Part shown: piece after piece, positions 52,001 to 61,338 of the stretch | Layout: each line of letters starts with the position of its first letter | How positions within the stretch are numbered: position 1 is the first letter of the stretch | Assembly: GCF_018139145.2 (NCBI RefSeq) | Contig: NC_059478.1 | Coordinates: 29,449,001-29,513,000 of the forward strand | DNA from: Gymnogyps californianus | Lineage: Eukaryota > Chordata > Aves > Accipitriformes > Cathartidae | Direction: 5' to 3' | DNA length: 64,000 nucleotides | Program-made: the position numbers and the translations under genes | The notes under the pieces: model-generated | The model's database searches: none | What the model was told of the DNA's origin: nothing | The model's input: the letters and a program-made list of their open reading frames with translations, nothing else

Positions 52001-55000
52001 ATAACATATTCAGGCTGCATTATGCAATTAGACAGAGAGGCCTTAAAGACACTACGAATTTCACATATTTCCTGTTGTTAGTACTGGCGATCCAATTAAT
52101 CCACCACTTCACTGCTCCTGACTATTTTGCCTCAATTTTACCTTTCTAACAAGAAAAGTCATCCAACTACAGGTGACTTTTGTTGCTATTGAGCACATCC
52201 AGGTAGTACAACACTTACCTCCACGCTTTCTGCATGCGGAAGCCCTTACTAACACTTTCACTGTTTCTACCATCCAACAGTTGAACTGGTGAACGCTGGC
52301 AAGGGCAATAAACTAAGAAAGACTAAGAAGAAGGCATTGGGAATCTCATCCCTTTTCTCCTACCAATAAACCCCTTAAGCTATGGAATAATATCCAAGGG
52401 AAGCTGGTAATAATGATATAGCTTCCAGAACAGTAAGAACAGCCTAAAACTAGGTGAAGGAAAGGAAGGAATCTAGAGAGAACATACTACATGGATACTT
52501 CTTTCAGGATATGCCAAGCAAAGCAAACTGTAAGCTTTCTGCTACTGTAAACTCTGTTACCATATTAGGGGTTAAAAATAAAATACAATTTTCACACACA
52601 GAAATTATGTTTGCCCGTAACAGCAACTAAATTAATTACTAGCAGAACTGATGTATGAGTTTTTCTTTAGCTGTAGATAGATATGAAAGGAAATCTCTAC
52701 TTAGCAGCATTCAGTTATGGCCTTCAGAACCAGGAAAGGGTGGAGATGAAGCCATTAACATTTACAGCAGTTCAAACAGAATTCTGCCATTTATAACTAA
52801 CCAATATGTTATCATCTTTGTATAGGATTCTGTTTGCAGTAAGGAGCAAGAATACACATTTCCCTAGTAAAGCTTGTATTGCATCAGCGTCCTCTCCGTG
52901 ATGATGAAAAAACACTTTTTTTTCATTGTTTCCATACAGTCCAACATGATTTTGCCTCTTTCTTGAGGAGAGGCTGATTTAAGTCTGGAAAATACACATT
53001 GTTCTTATCATCAAGGATCAGTGCTTCATGTCAGAAGACTTCAATCATCTGGTAATCAGTACTGCAACATGCTTTTTTTTTTTAAAGTTGAGAGAGTTAA
53101 ATCAGAGAGTTAAATCAATTAGAGTTAAAACAAAGCAGATTTTAAATGGAAGTGCTCGCAGTCCTGAAATACCAACGCTTAGCCAGTGAGAACTCACAGA
53201 AGTTTTAGAAATACTGAATGTATTTTCTCAGCTTTATTCTCTTTACTTTGACTGGGAAAATAAACTTATTTACATCAAAACATTTTTTTAGTCATTTCTC
53301 AGTTCTGCAATGCATAAGTCCACCTAGCAGCCTGTATGTCAAATAAACAGCCAATGTAATTGAAGTAACCCTTCCTGCCCCACTTTACCATTTCCTCCCA
53401 GGTAGCACTACACATACAATTAAAACCAAAAGCCACAATTTATTAAAGTGAGGGATGAAGCATCCACCAGAAAGTGAAAAGTTTATATAAGCTATATATG
53501 TGGTATAGCAAAGACTGAAATTAGTTGAAACTAAGTGCAAAACTAAGTTACGTGTCACAGCTCGTACAGACTTATGGGAGAGTTTCACCCAGAACAGACA
53601 CTGTCATTTTAGCTCATTCTTCCTATGAGAGCACTCATTCTTAAACAATTTAGTGTTTTTAAAGGCGTTTAATGATGACCTTGCAGAGAAAAGACATAGC
53701 AAGTTATTTCAATAAAACAGTCCTGCAGGTAAATTAAGACTTTACTCCAATTAAGGCACACATTTTATTGTTAAACCTGAAACAGAGAGGTTTGAGTTTG
53801 GTAAGCCAGCACCCTTCCGTAGTGCAGAGTTTGCAAATCTATCTCTTGGGTTCTGTAGGATTTTTTGAAACAGTCACATCCTGAAAATATAGCCTGTTCC
53901 AGCTCTGGACCTGAAGTCTCTTCTGCAGTTTGACATTATCTGGAGACAGCCTTGGAAAAAACAATCTTCTTATTCAAGACATACACATGCCAATGCAGGA
54001 GGGAGAAGTTTTTCCTACGGTCACCACCTTTTGGGCTTTCATGTTCAGACACTATTTGATTACTGGGATTTATGTCTCCATAGGAGACTTCACTAGCAGC
54101 AACAGGAGCTCTCCTTTTCAAAGATGCAAGTGGGGAGAACGCGGGGGTGGGGGAACAGCATTCCTACAGATCCTCTTAGCAATATGGCTTACTCAGCTGC
54201 TGCAGGGACATAGCATCCATCTTCCCAGAGCTGCTGTTGCCACATGATCTGATATGCGATAGGTGGGACCCAAGTTCAACGGGGTCTGTGGCTAGAAGAC
54301 ATGTTCTTACTGTTGCAAGTACTTTGGGACCGGACCACGGCCACTGCTGTGTGTGGTACAGCTGACAGGGTTCACTGGATGCTGCGGCTCAGGTACTGCA
54401 GGAACATGCTGGCCAACTGGGGCAAGTTTTCGTCACTGGGCTGCATCTTGGTGTAGCTGATGAACTGCCTCCGCAGACGGCTCAGCTCGGCCATGCTCAC
54501 GGGCCGGTTCAGCACCAGCCCTTCGGCGACGCCGGGGATGCGGACCACCTCCCCGGGCTGCGCCCCGCTCCTCTGGGCGGCCATGACGGCGGCCAGCACC
54601 TCCTGGGTGACGCGGTCGAGGTGGTGGAGGAAGCTGCTGGACTGCAGGGGCTGGGTGCGGGTGGCGCGGTGCGGCGGCGGCGGGGCGCTCTCGAAGAGGG
54701 CGGCGCGGATGGCGGCCAGCGGCAGCGGCTCCTCCCCGTGCACCGTGAAGAGCGGCCGGTCCCAGCGATTGCGCGGGTCGGGGGCCTCGAAGGGCGGCTC
54801 GTCGGGGCGCTCCGGGCCGCCCTCGCAGTGCAGGAGGCAGCGCGCCGTGCCCGCCTGCCGCGCCGCGCAGTACAGCTCGTAGCGGATGCTCCGCAGCTCG
54901 TTGCCCGCGTCCACGATCACCACGTCCCGCCGGCTCAGCCGCCGCTCCACCTCGGCCCGCAGCGCCGCCCGGCCGCCCTCCGCCTCGGCCACGACGTGCG

Positions 55001-58000
55001 CCTGCCGCTCCGGCCCGCCCAGCGCCGCCCGCAGCTCCGCGGCCCGCCGGCTCTTGCCGCTGCCCGGCCGCCCGCACAGCACCACCAGCGGCATCCTCCT
55101 GCCGCCGCCCGCCCCGCCGCCATTCTGACCCGGACGGCGACGGCGACTGCTTCCGCTCGGGTCACTCACACCCCACCCCCCCGGTCGCCCGCGGCCTGCG
55201 CCGGAGCCGCCGTGGCCTGAGGGCCCGCCGTGCCGCCGGTCAGCCGCGGACTCGCGTGGAAACCCCCACGGAGCGCCTCGCAGCCCCGCGCCCTCCGCTC
55301 CTTCCCGGGCTCGGGGCAGCGCGCAGCGTCGGGGTTCAGCACAGCCGCCCCCACACACCCCGACGGCGAGCGCCTCGGACGGCCCCACGGGCGGCTGGCG
55401 CCCGGGGCCTGCGGGGAATCACCTCGGTACAGCACGCGTCCGGCGCCGGGACACCGTCCTGCGGGGCGTCCTGCTTAAAAGCGTGATTGTACTGCGGTTA
55501 CCCTTGAGAACCAGACACCCAGTAATTGTATGAGGGCTGGATCCCACCCTAGCCCACAGGGAACTTCAAAACAAGACGTCTCCAGCATCTCCGACACATC
55601 CAGATTGTACTATTTACAGACTTGAAGTCTTGAAACTTCCTAGGCCACTGGCTGTGATGCTTCTCATTTGACGCATAACAGATAATTTCGTACAATTTTT
55701 CATCTCCTGACCTAAGGTCAGACTTAGGACAAAAATCTGCTTTTTAGGTTTATCTTTTCTTTGTTGTTGTTGGTTTCTCCCCATCCTTCCATTCAGTAAC
55801 ACCCAAATGCTGCTGAACTGAAATCAGCGAGCAGGTCTGTGTTTCCGGCGACGAAAGGAGAGAGCGTGCATTACACCCGTCCCTTGCTGCAGAGTGTTTC
55901 TGAGCAGAAACGGTTATCCTGCCTAAACCAGAGAGCTCACCATCCCTCCCTCCTCTGTCTCATTTTAAAGCTTCCTCTGCTTCATTGCAAAGTAATGCTA
56001 CAATTATTCCTGCAAATACTGAAATCGTCTATTTTTTTGCACAGGTATATCAAATAAATGCTAAAATATCCAGTTATAAAAACTCGTAAGGCTTCTGAAC
56101 TGTACCATCTGGGTTAATTTGGTGTCTACGCTAGAGTGTAGAACCCACCAGATTGATCAGTTTGAGAGCAGAATTCAATTACACAGCAAACCTGGAAGGC
56201 ATAATGAAGTTCTGCTCATGTCAGCATTGTCAGATCTAGGTTATAAATTTAAAAGTACAAGTAGAATTTATAAGCATACAATTTTCCTTCTCACATTTTA
56301 ACAAGAAACAGAAGAAATTCTGAGGAAAAACAGCATCAAAATGTCATTTTTTACCTTTTCATGGAGACAGTGTTCTTTTTAGAGTTTAAGCTTAATCCAG
56401 AAGAGGTTCTACTTAAACAACTTATCAGTTCACTACAGTTTGAAACTTTCGGACTTCTTCTGCAGATGGTAACAATAACTCTCTCATCTCCCACTGAGGC
56501 CTCATCTATACAGGCACACTGAATTTTACAGAAGCTATTAGCACTGCTGAGTTCAAGGGGATCGAGTACTACTTAAACATGCGTTTGTGGGTTTGAGAAC
56601 CATATCTTTCTTTACTATGATAAATACTCAATTCTTTTCGTCTCATTTCAAAGACAAGCTAGGACTTCAATCATTTAATTAGACTGTAGTGATTAAACCT
56701 AGGTGGTGCCTCAGCAAAGTTAACAAAACTCTGTATTTTCTCTCTAGTAAGTTATAGAGATCTGAACAGCCTCCTAAACCACCTTCATGTTCGTTAATAA
56801 TTACTATTTTCTGTGGTTAAATTTAGGATTGATACAGAACCTTTCTGAATGTTTTTAAAGACACTTGTCTGTATTTAAAAGTAGCTAACATACCTGGCTG
56901 CTGCCTCTTTCTTCCCATCTTCTAGTGTTCTCCAATGAATATGATCTCCAAAACCTGCCAGAGAGAAGGGTTTATAAATGCTGCATAATTTAACATGTCA
57001 ACTAACAGAGGAAAACAGTCCAACCCTTAAGAATATTTTCAACTCATTTTATATTCTTTTTTTAAAGCCAACTATAATCCCAGTCCTGGAAAGACTTCTG
57101 CAAATACTTACAACCTACATAGTCTTATGAGGAATCCCACTGAAATTAATTAACAAAAACATACCACACTCATGAATATTTATATATATGCAAATGACAC
57201 CGAAATCCCCCAAACAGAGATTAAAATTGAAGGGCCTTCTGATTATTCCCCATTCTTTTTCAATATGTGGACATTTATTAACTGATTAGTTACAAATTAA
57301 ACATGTCAGCATTTGGCTTCCTAAATCCCACTGAACGTGAACTAAAGCGAAACTTAAAAATTCCTAGGCCAACATGTGATCATTAATTGCTCTAAAACTA
57401 TTATGCTAAGTATTACTGCTGATGATAATATCATCAAAGAGTAAGAAAGAACGCCATTACACAGATTTCTGAATGTTACAGTAACTGAACGACGCAGGAA
57501 GTATTTTATCCCATATCAAGATAACAAGTCTCGTTATGTCAGTTGCGATAAGAGTGAGCGAGCGTATGTTTACCAACTGCAAAGCAGGGACTGCCAGGTT
57601 TTTTGACCCTGTAGCCAGCACAGCACATGGCCAAAAGCCACGTGGAGAGCTGAGACGAAGGAGATCCGGGAACTGATCGTAGGGGAACACCCCTGGAAGA
57701 CCGCCTCAGAGGTCTCATGGCTCCAATAATGCAGGGCTGTGCTGGGTGACCAAACATCAGCCTCGGCTTGCCCCTTCCCAACGCTGAGGGTTTGGATTAG
57801 TCAGCAACCTCCAGTACCCAGGGTGCTGAGGGTGGCAGATTTCGGGAGCTACACAGGGGTCAGGAGCCACAGACTGTCCAGTGCTGACACAGGGGAAAGC
57901 AGACTTTGTCTCCAGCAGACATCTATGGCAAAGAAGCTGGAGAAAGCCAAAAAACAGGGTCAGCAAAACCTCGTGGCACCCTAGTTCAGCATCTGGGAGG

Positions 58001-59225
58001 TTTGAGCAGTTGGCACAGTATTTTTGTTACCTTATCTTCTCTCCTGAGATGAACAACTGTGAACATATATGATGCAACACATCAAATATTTAGTTGTGCT
58101 AGCAGTCAGGTGGTGATGCCTTGTCCATGTCCAATCACACGCACATATCAGCTGCAGAGGCAGCTTCAGACACAAGGCTACGTTTGTACCGGCTGAACGT
58201 AGCAGAGCAAAAACAGCTGGATTCGCAGAAGTCATGTTTACTCAGAATATTGACACGTCAGCTATTTCATTCAAAGGTCAACATGTTAAAACAGGGAAAA
58301 CCTTCTATTGTTCTAGCTAGGAAATGCTTTTCGAAAGCTTTTCTTTTTTTTTAAACTAAAACCCGCTTTGTGGCGAGCTTCAGTACGTTTTTAAAAGCAT
58401 TACACAACACATTACAGAGTGTTACTTTTGAATGAAAGTCATCTGAGGAATTAATGGTAAAACAAAAGGGGAATGACTGGGATCCATACCACAAAGCTTT
58501 GCTGTCATTGATCAAATTGCGTTACCACCAGCCCTGAAGAGGAAATTTATCTCCAAGACAGGCTAAAGCCACCACCTGGGGTGAAGCTCAGGGCCCTGGC
58601 GCACCCTGACTGAACCAGGCTATTAGACATGGCAATTACACACGGAGGCCCCGGCGAGCCAGAGGAGAGGTGAGGAGCGGTCAGGAAGGAAAAGGGAAGC
58701 CGAGGGCGGGAGGGAAGAGCCGTTCACCGCCTGCCAGGAGCCAGCAGAAGGGGCCGGCAGCGGCTGGGCAGGGCTGACAGGGCACCTCAGCACCAGGCGG
58801 GGCGGGGGGGCACTGAGGGGCTGCGCCCCCCCCCCCCCCCCCCGCCCCGGCCTTCGCCACACAAAAGCAGGGCCCCTCGAAAGGGAAACTCCTCGGTGTT
58901 TAGCCGGAACAGGACCACGACGGCAAAGATCGCTTACAGACCCCCTCATTTTTAAAGTCAAAAGGCAGCGGTCTCCCTCTAAACCGCGGCGGCAGTGCCA
59001 GGCCGGCCCGGCCTCCCCCCGCCCCCGCGCCCCCCTCGCCGCCGCGGGCTGTGGGAACCGGCCCGGCCCCGGCGCAGCCATTCAGGGCAACGGCAAAAGT
59101 TGAGAGGAAAGCCCGAAGAAAACGTTTGCCTAACCCTTTCCGAGCCCTTCCGCGGCGGAGGCTGCGGAGGCCGCCAGCACCAGGCACAGGCAGAAGACAG
59201 AGGCTGCCGCAGGCTGAGCCTTCAT
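49005..59225 (-). CDS. TXNDC12: TXNDC12 (ERp18/ERp19/AGR1), complete coding span, 7 exons
   Basis: An ER-lumen thioredoxin-fold thiol oxidoreductase that acts in disulfide formation/isomerisation of secretory proteins. Seven coding exons (59,135-59,225; 56,894-56,954; 51,120-51,172; 50,325-50,398; 49,697-49,766; 49,524-49,607; 49,005-49,084) join in frame to 513 nt, 170 residues, against about 172 in mammals. Seen: signal peptide with hydrophobic core (residues about 8-24), [13 protein letters not shown] after cleavage, active site WCGAC (C64 and C67), the DDEEPKDE acidic loop, the cis-proline-type GGYIPRILF region, and a C-terminal GDEL retention signal (mammals: EDEL). Phases agree at every junction. 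Intron 2 contains KTI12 on the same strand. The promoter is shared head-to-head with BTF3L4. Paralogues AGR2/AGR3 are excluded by the two-cysteine CGAC site. Confidence 0.95.
49524..49607 (-). CDS. TXNDC12: TXNDC12 coding exon 6
   Basis: Acceptor TTTCATAG; encodes [20 protein letters not shown] and YFYTNADQ, ends AAG|GTACGT. 84 nt; separated from exon 5 by the shortest intron of the gene (89 bp). Confidence 0.95.
49697..49766 (-). CDS. TXNDC12: TXNDC12 coding exon 5
   Basis: Acceptor CTTTGGTAG, then [20 protein letters not shown] and LFM, ending G|GTAGGG in phase 1. Contains the acidic loop and the GGYIPR stretch with the conserved proline facing the active site. 70 nt. Confidence 0.95.
50325..50398 (-). 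CDS. TXNDC12: TXNDC12 coding exon 4
   Basis: 74 nt encoding [19 protein letters not shown] and VMVNLE, ending GAG|GTAAGC in phase 0. The acceptor CTTAATTAG is preceded by an extraordinary C-rich/T16 tract (see 50,407-50,443). Confidence 0.95.
50407..50443 (-). repeat. TXNDC12: G/A homopolymer tract = polypyrimidine tract of TXNDC12 exon 4
   Basis: The plus strand is G5AG5TG9 (50,407-50,427, with the A at 50,412 and T at 50,418) then A16 (50,428-50,443). On the TXNDC12 sense strand this reads T16 followed by C runs, ending about 9 nt before the acceptor AG of exon 4, so it serves as the splice-site pyrimidine tract. The template strand could form a G-quadruplex. Confidence 0.8.
51120..51172 (-). 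CDS. TXNDC12: TXNDC12 coding exon 3 (active-site CGAC)
   Basis: A 53-nt exon between TTTTTTTAG and GTAAGTG. Encodes [18 protein letters not shown], including both active-site cysteines (C64, C67). Exits in phase 1. Confidence 0.95.
53750..54371 (-). other. KTI12: KTI12 3' UTR (proposed)
   Basis: Downstream of the KTI12 stop the first minus-strand AATAAA is at 53,764-53,769, followed on that strand by ATGTGTGCC (GT-rich). This gives a UTR of about 600 nt. Further AATAAA copies lie near 53,437 and 53,233. Confidence 0.45.
54372..55094 (-). CDS. KTI12: KTI12, Elongator-associated P-loop protein, intronless and compact
   Basis: KTI12 binds Elongator and, with its carrier-like ATPase activity, supports wobble-uridine (U34) modification of tRNAs. 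A single exon of 240 residues starts [15 protein letters not shown] with a Walker A P-loop (G8-S15). Then come [16 protein letters not shown] (Walker B-like, D62), [14 protein letters not shown] (70-83), the family signature [17 protein letters not shown] (102-118), [13 protein letters not shown] (155-167) and the conserved C-terminus [17 protein letters not shown] to SIQ (201-240). The start is set by homology and A at -3; the frame stays open upstream but shows no family similarity. Mammalian KTI12 is about 350 residues. The shortfall maps to two gaps: around residues 34-45, and between residues 90 and 102, where mammals have a long variable linker. GC content and CpG density are very high. 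It sits inside TXNDC12 intron 2, same strand, as in human. Confidence 0.95.
   Translation of the reverse strand: MPLVVLCGRPGSGKSRRAAELRAALGGPERQAHVVAEAEGGRAALRAEVERRLSRRDVVIVDAGNELRSIRYELYCAARQAGTARCLLHCEGGPERPDEPPFEAPDPRNRWDRPLFTVHGEEPLPLAAIRAALFESAPPPPHRATRTQPLQSSSFLHHLDRVTQEVLAAVMAAQRSGAQPGEVVRIPGVAEGLVLNRPVSMAELSRLRRQFISYTKMQPSDENLPQLASMFLQYLSRSIQ
54450..55480. promoter_or_regulatory. KTI12: CpG island covering KTI12 and its promoter
   Basis: A sharply bounded GC/CpG-rich block covering the KTI12 coding region and about 390 bp upstream. No TATA box is seen. KTI12 is intronless, so the island serves as both promoter and gene body. Transcription independent of TXNDC12 is inferred. Confidence 0.75.
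56894..56954 (-). CDS. TXNDC12: TXNDC12 coding exon 2
   Basis: Acceptor CTCTGGCAG|GTTTTGG; encodes [20 protein letters not shown] and ends AG|GTATG in phase 2. 61 nt, in frame with exons 1 and 3. Confidence 0.95.
56955..59134 (-). other. TXNDC12: TXNDC12 intron 1
   Basis: A 2.2-kb intron; its 5' half (from about 58,600) is part of the divergent-promoter CpG island and carries a C18 run. No other coding or repeat feature is recognised. Confidence 0.85.
58826..58843 (+). repeat. C18 homopolymer in TXNDC12 intron 1
   Basis: 18 uninterrupted C within the CpG island; G18 on the TXNDC12 sense strand, about 300 bp after exon 1. Confidence 0.8.
59135..59225 (-). CDS. TXNDC12: TXNDC12 coding exon 1 (signal peptide)
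   Basis: ATG at 59,225-59,223 in context GACACCATGA (C at -3 in GACACC: purine A at -3 when counted from ATG). Encodes MKAQPAAAS then a leucine/valine/alanine-rich core ([11 protein letters not shown]) and EGLGKG. Ends AAG G|GTTAGG, phase 1. The donor is GT but weak at +3 to +6. Confidence 0.92.
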
Positions 59226-59867
59226 GGTGTCGGCGTGGGCAGCAGCGGCACCCGGGGTACGGCCCCTAAATCTCCGCGATGGGACCGGACCAGCTTAGGT
59301 GATTTTTTTTTTTTTCTCTTTTTTTTTCCCCGTTTTTTAAAGCCCAGGAAGTGATGTGAGGCGGATGTGGGCGGTGCGCCGCCCTCACCTCTCGGCTCGG
59401 AGGTGCCGGGGGAGGCTGGGGGGGAGTGGGCAGCTGTGAGGATTTCTCTCCCCGGCCGTCTGAGGGGGCGTTCAGCCGTTTCCCTCTCGGTCAGAGCAGC
59501 TCGGCTCCGCGCAGGTAGCCGGGGCCTCTGGGGCAGGAGTACCTCGGTCACACCGGGTCCCTAGAACCCTGGTTACTCGCCTGAACAAAATCAAGGGTTA
59601 CTCCGGCGGGAGCAGGCAGCGAGGTGTGGGTTCCGGATTTATTTTCTCCTCCCAAATAAACCCTTTTGTCCCGCTGCTGTCAAGAGTTGCCCAGCTGGTT
59701 GGGAAGGTAAAACCGACGGCAAGCACTGGTGTGTGAAGGAGGGTTCGCCAAGGGGGACAGCGCGCCGACAAGTGCGCGGTGACACGTTTGGAGCCGCCGC
59801 CTCCCGTATTTGGCTTACCCGGCGTCGGTCCCTGCCCTGGGGCGTCGGTCCGTGCCCGTCCCCGGAG

Positions 59868-59886
59868 ACTACAACTCCCAGGAGGC
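59868..59886 (+). promoter_or_regulatory. ZNF143/SBS-type motif
   Basis: ACTACAACTCCCAGGAGGC closely resembles the ACTACAATTCCCAG element bound by ZNF143 at many bidirectional CpG-island promoters. It lies between the two start regions, about 130 bp upstream of BTF3L4. Confidence 0.65.
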
Positions 59887-59932
59887 AACGCGCGCCGCGC
59901 GCACGCCTCCCCGCGCCCCCGCCCCCGCTGCT

Positions 59933-59940
59933 ATGCAAAT
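59933..59940 (+). promoter_or_regulatory. Octamer motif
   Basis: ATGCAAAT, the exact POU-factor (OCT1) octamer, about 65 bp upstream of the proposed BTF3L4 start. Confidence 0.6.
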
Positions 59941-59957
59941 GTGACTCCGCGACGCCG

Positions 59958-59962
59958 CCAAT
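59958..59962 (+). promoter_or_regulatory. CCAAT box
   Basis: GCCGCCAATCCGCG contains CCAAT in the flanking context favoured by NF-Y, about 40 bp upstream of the proposed BTF3L4 start. Confidence 0.55.
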
Positions 59963-59982
59963 CCGCGGGCGGGCTGGCGCCG

Positions 59983-59990
59983 TCACGTGG
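59983..59990 (+). promoter_or_regulatory. E-box TCACGTGG
   Basis: CACGTG core (59,984-59,989) in GTCACGTGGC, a match for USF/TFE-type bHLH factors and close to the CLEAR element. It is immediately upstream of the BTF3L4 start. Confidence 0.55.
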
Positions 59991-60000
59991 CGCGAAGCTT

Positions 60001-60086
60001 CCTTTCTCTGTGCGCCTCTCTTTCCTTCCTTGGCCGCCATCTTGTTCTCACCGCGTGTTGGGCTGCGGAGGATCCGCCGGACGCAG
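60001..60086 (+). other. BTF3L4: BTF3L4 untranslated exon 1 (5' end approximate)
   Basis: Ends at GGACGCAG|GTGAGACC, a near-consensus donor at 60,086. The likely start lies in a pyrimidine-rich stretch (CCTTTCTCTG... CTCTCTTTCCTTCCTT), which would give a 5' terminal oligopyrimidine-like leader, as in many translation-machinery mRNAs. Joined to exon 2 at 61,339, the leader reaches ATG after only 10 further bases. Confidence 0.7.
60033..60044 (+). promoter_or_regulatory. BTF3L4: YY1 site just downstream of the BTF3L4 start
   Basis: GCCGCCATCTTG is an exact match to the YY1 core (CCGCCATCTTG), in the position and orientation typical of YY1 sites in the first tens of bases of TATA-less housekeeping genes. 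Confidence 0.7.
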
Positions 60087-61338
60087 GTGAGACCTTCCCC
60101 GCGCCCGCCGGCACCGCTCCGCCGGCACGGCCCCCTCCGCCCTTCCCTTGCCGCCTCGCGGCGCGGGGCGGGCGGGGCGCCGCGGTAGCTCGGCCTCGTC
60201 CCGTCTCCCTCCGCCGCGCTGGGCCGTGGCGGGGCCGCGGGTGCCGGCCGTTCCGCGAGGAGAGGGCGGGGGAGCGAGGCCTTGCGCCGGGACGCGGTGT
60301 GGTGGGGTCTGCCTGCGTCGGTGGCCCGTGACTCTCCGCTGGGGCCGCGGTGCCCCGGCGGGTGAGGTTGCCCTGGCTCCCGAGGGACGGGGCCTTGATC
60401 TCTCCAGCTCCCCGTGCTTTGGGGGAGGCCAGTGAGCCGCTCTGCCGGCCTGAGTCCCTTCTCCCGTCTCCCCGGCGGAGTCTCTGTCCGTGTGGTGATC
60501 CTCCCGGCAGTGCTGGGGCCGCGCTGGGTCCCCGCTCGCCCGCGGGAGCCCCGTCTCCCCCTCCTCGTCGCTTCCCCGGCGCAATGCAAATGCACAGGGG
60601 GTTTCCCCTTCATTCAGAGGATCACTGATGGCTTATTGGGGTAGAGGAGCAAAATACCTTCCTTATATTGGAACACTTGAAGTGTTTTTCGACCCATTAC
60701 AGATTTTCAGGTCTTCCAGCCTTTAAAGGTCCCACCTGACCCATTGGAGATGCCACTTGACTAACTTCGCAGTCATTGAATTGGATGAATAGCTGCTAGA
60801 AGTTCATATAGGAAATCTGTCAAGACGCGAACTTCACTGAGTTCGGAGCTGGCTTGTTAGTTAAAAGCATTGGAGATTCATTATTTGGAAATAGTATTCA
60901 AAGTAGTGTAGCGATGAGTCTCTCCCTGGGCTCTGTTAAAGGCGTTTTCCTAGAAGCGCTCGTGCTGTACGTGCTGATTTAGGTGTGTTCCGAGTCAGTA
61001 GTTCAGTCAAATGGTTCCAACAGTAAACTAACATACTTGGAAATTCACAGTTAGTACCGCAGACTGATGCAAAATGAAATATCCTGCTGATTTGCCTCAT
61101 CATGGTACAGACACTTCAGCTAAACAGACTGCTGCTGGACCACTTTGTATTATTTAGGTGGTGTGGCTTTAAATTTATTGTGATTATGTGTATTTGTTTG
61201 ATGCACTGTTTTGGCAAATTTTCTATAAGTTTAAAAACCCACTGCAATTTTAAGAGTACTTTTAAAATGGACTGTGAATTTTTTTTTTTTAATATTTTGA
61301 TGGTTAACTTGTATTTGTATCTCATTCTTATTCTTTAG
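60087..61338 (+). other. BTF3L4: BTF3L4 intron 1
   Basis: 1.25-kb intron. The first ~500 bp is CpG island, the rest is AT-rich. It ends TTATTCTTTAG. No other feature recognised. Confidence 0.8.

Larger units (their letters stand above)
51173..56893 (-). other. TXNDC12: TXNDC12 intron 2 (hosts KTI12)
   Basis: A 5.7-kb intron. Apart from KTI12, its CpG island and its probable 3' UTR (listed separately), the rest (51,173-53,750 and 55,500-56,893) is AT-rich with no exon or transposon I can recognise. A small TTAAATCA/GAGAGTTAAA duplication lies near 53,085-53,125. Confidence 0.85.
58600..60600. promoter_or_regulatory. CpG island and divergent TXNDC12/BTF3L4 promoter
   Basis: A GC- and CpG-rich block of about 2 kb spans TXNDC12 exon 1 (minus) and BTF3L4 exon 1 (plus), whose 5' ends face each other less than 0.8 kb apart. 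No TATA box is visible near either start. Individual factor-site matches clustered at 59,868-60,044 are listed separately. Head-to-head sharing is seen in the layout; co-regulation is inferred. Confidence 0.85.

Noticed and set aside
54433..55220. Other long open frames overlapping KTI12 on both strands (up to 214 codons)
   Set aside because: Shadow frames of KTI12; Ala/Arg/Gly/Pro-rich with no motifs.
55095..55388. In-frame 98-codon N-terminal extension of KTI12
   Set aside because: The family starts at MPLVV, right before the P-loop strand. The extension is GC-rich low-complexity sequence with no family similarity, and A at -3 supports the internal ATG.
59639..60613. 324-codon minus-strand open frame and overlapping plus-strand frames in the TXNDC12/BTF3L4 promoter
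   Set aside because: Arg/Pro/Gly-rich with no recognisable domain, and antisense across the BTF3L4 first exon and donor. CpG-island composition explains it.
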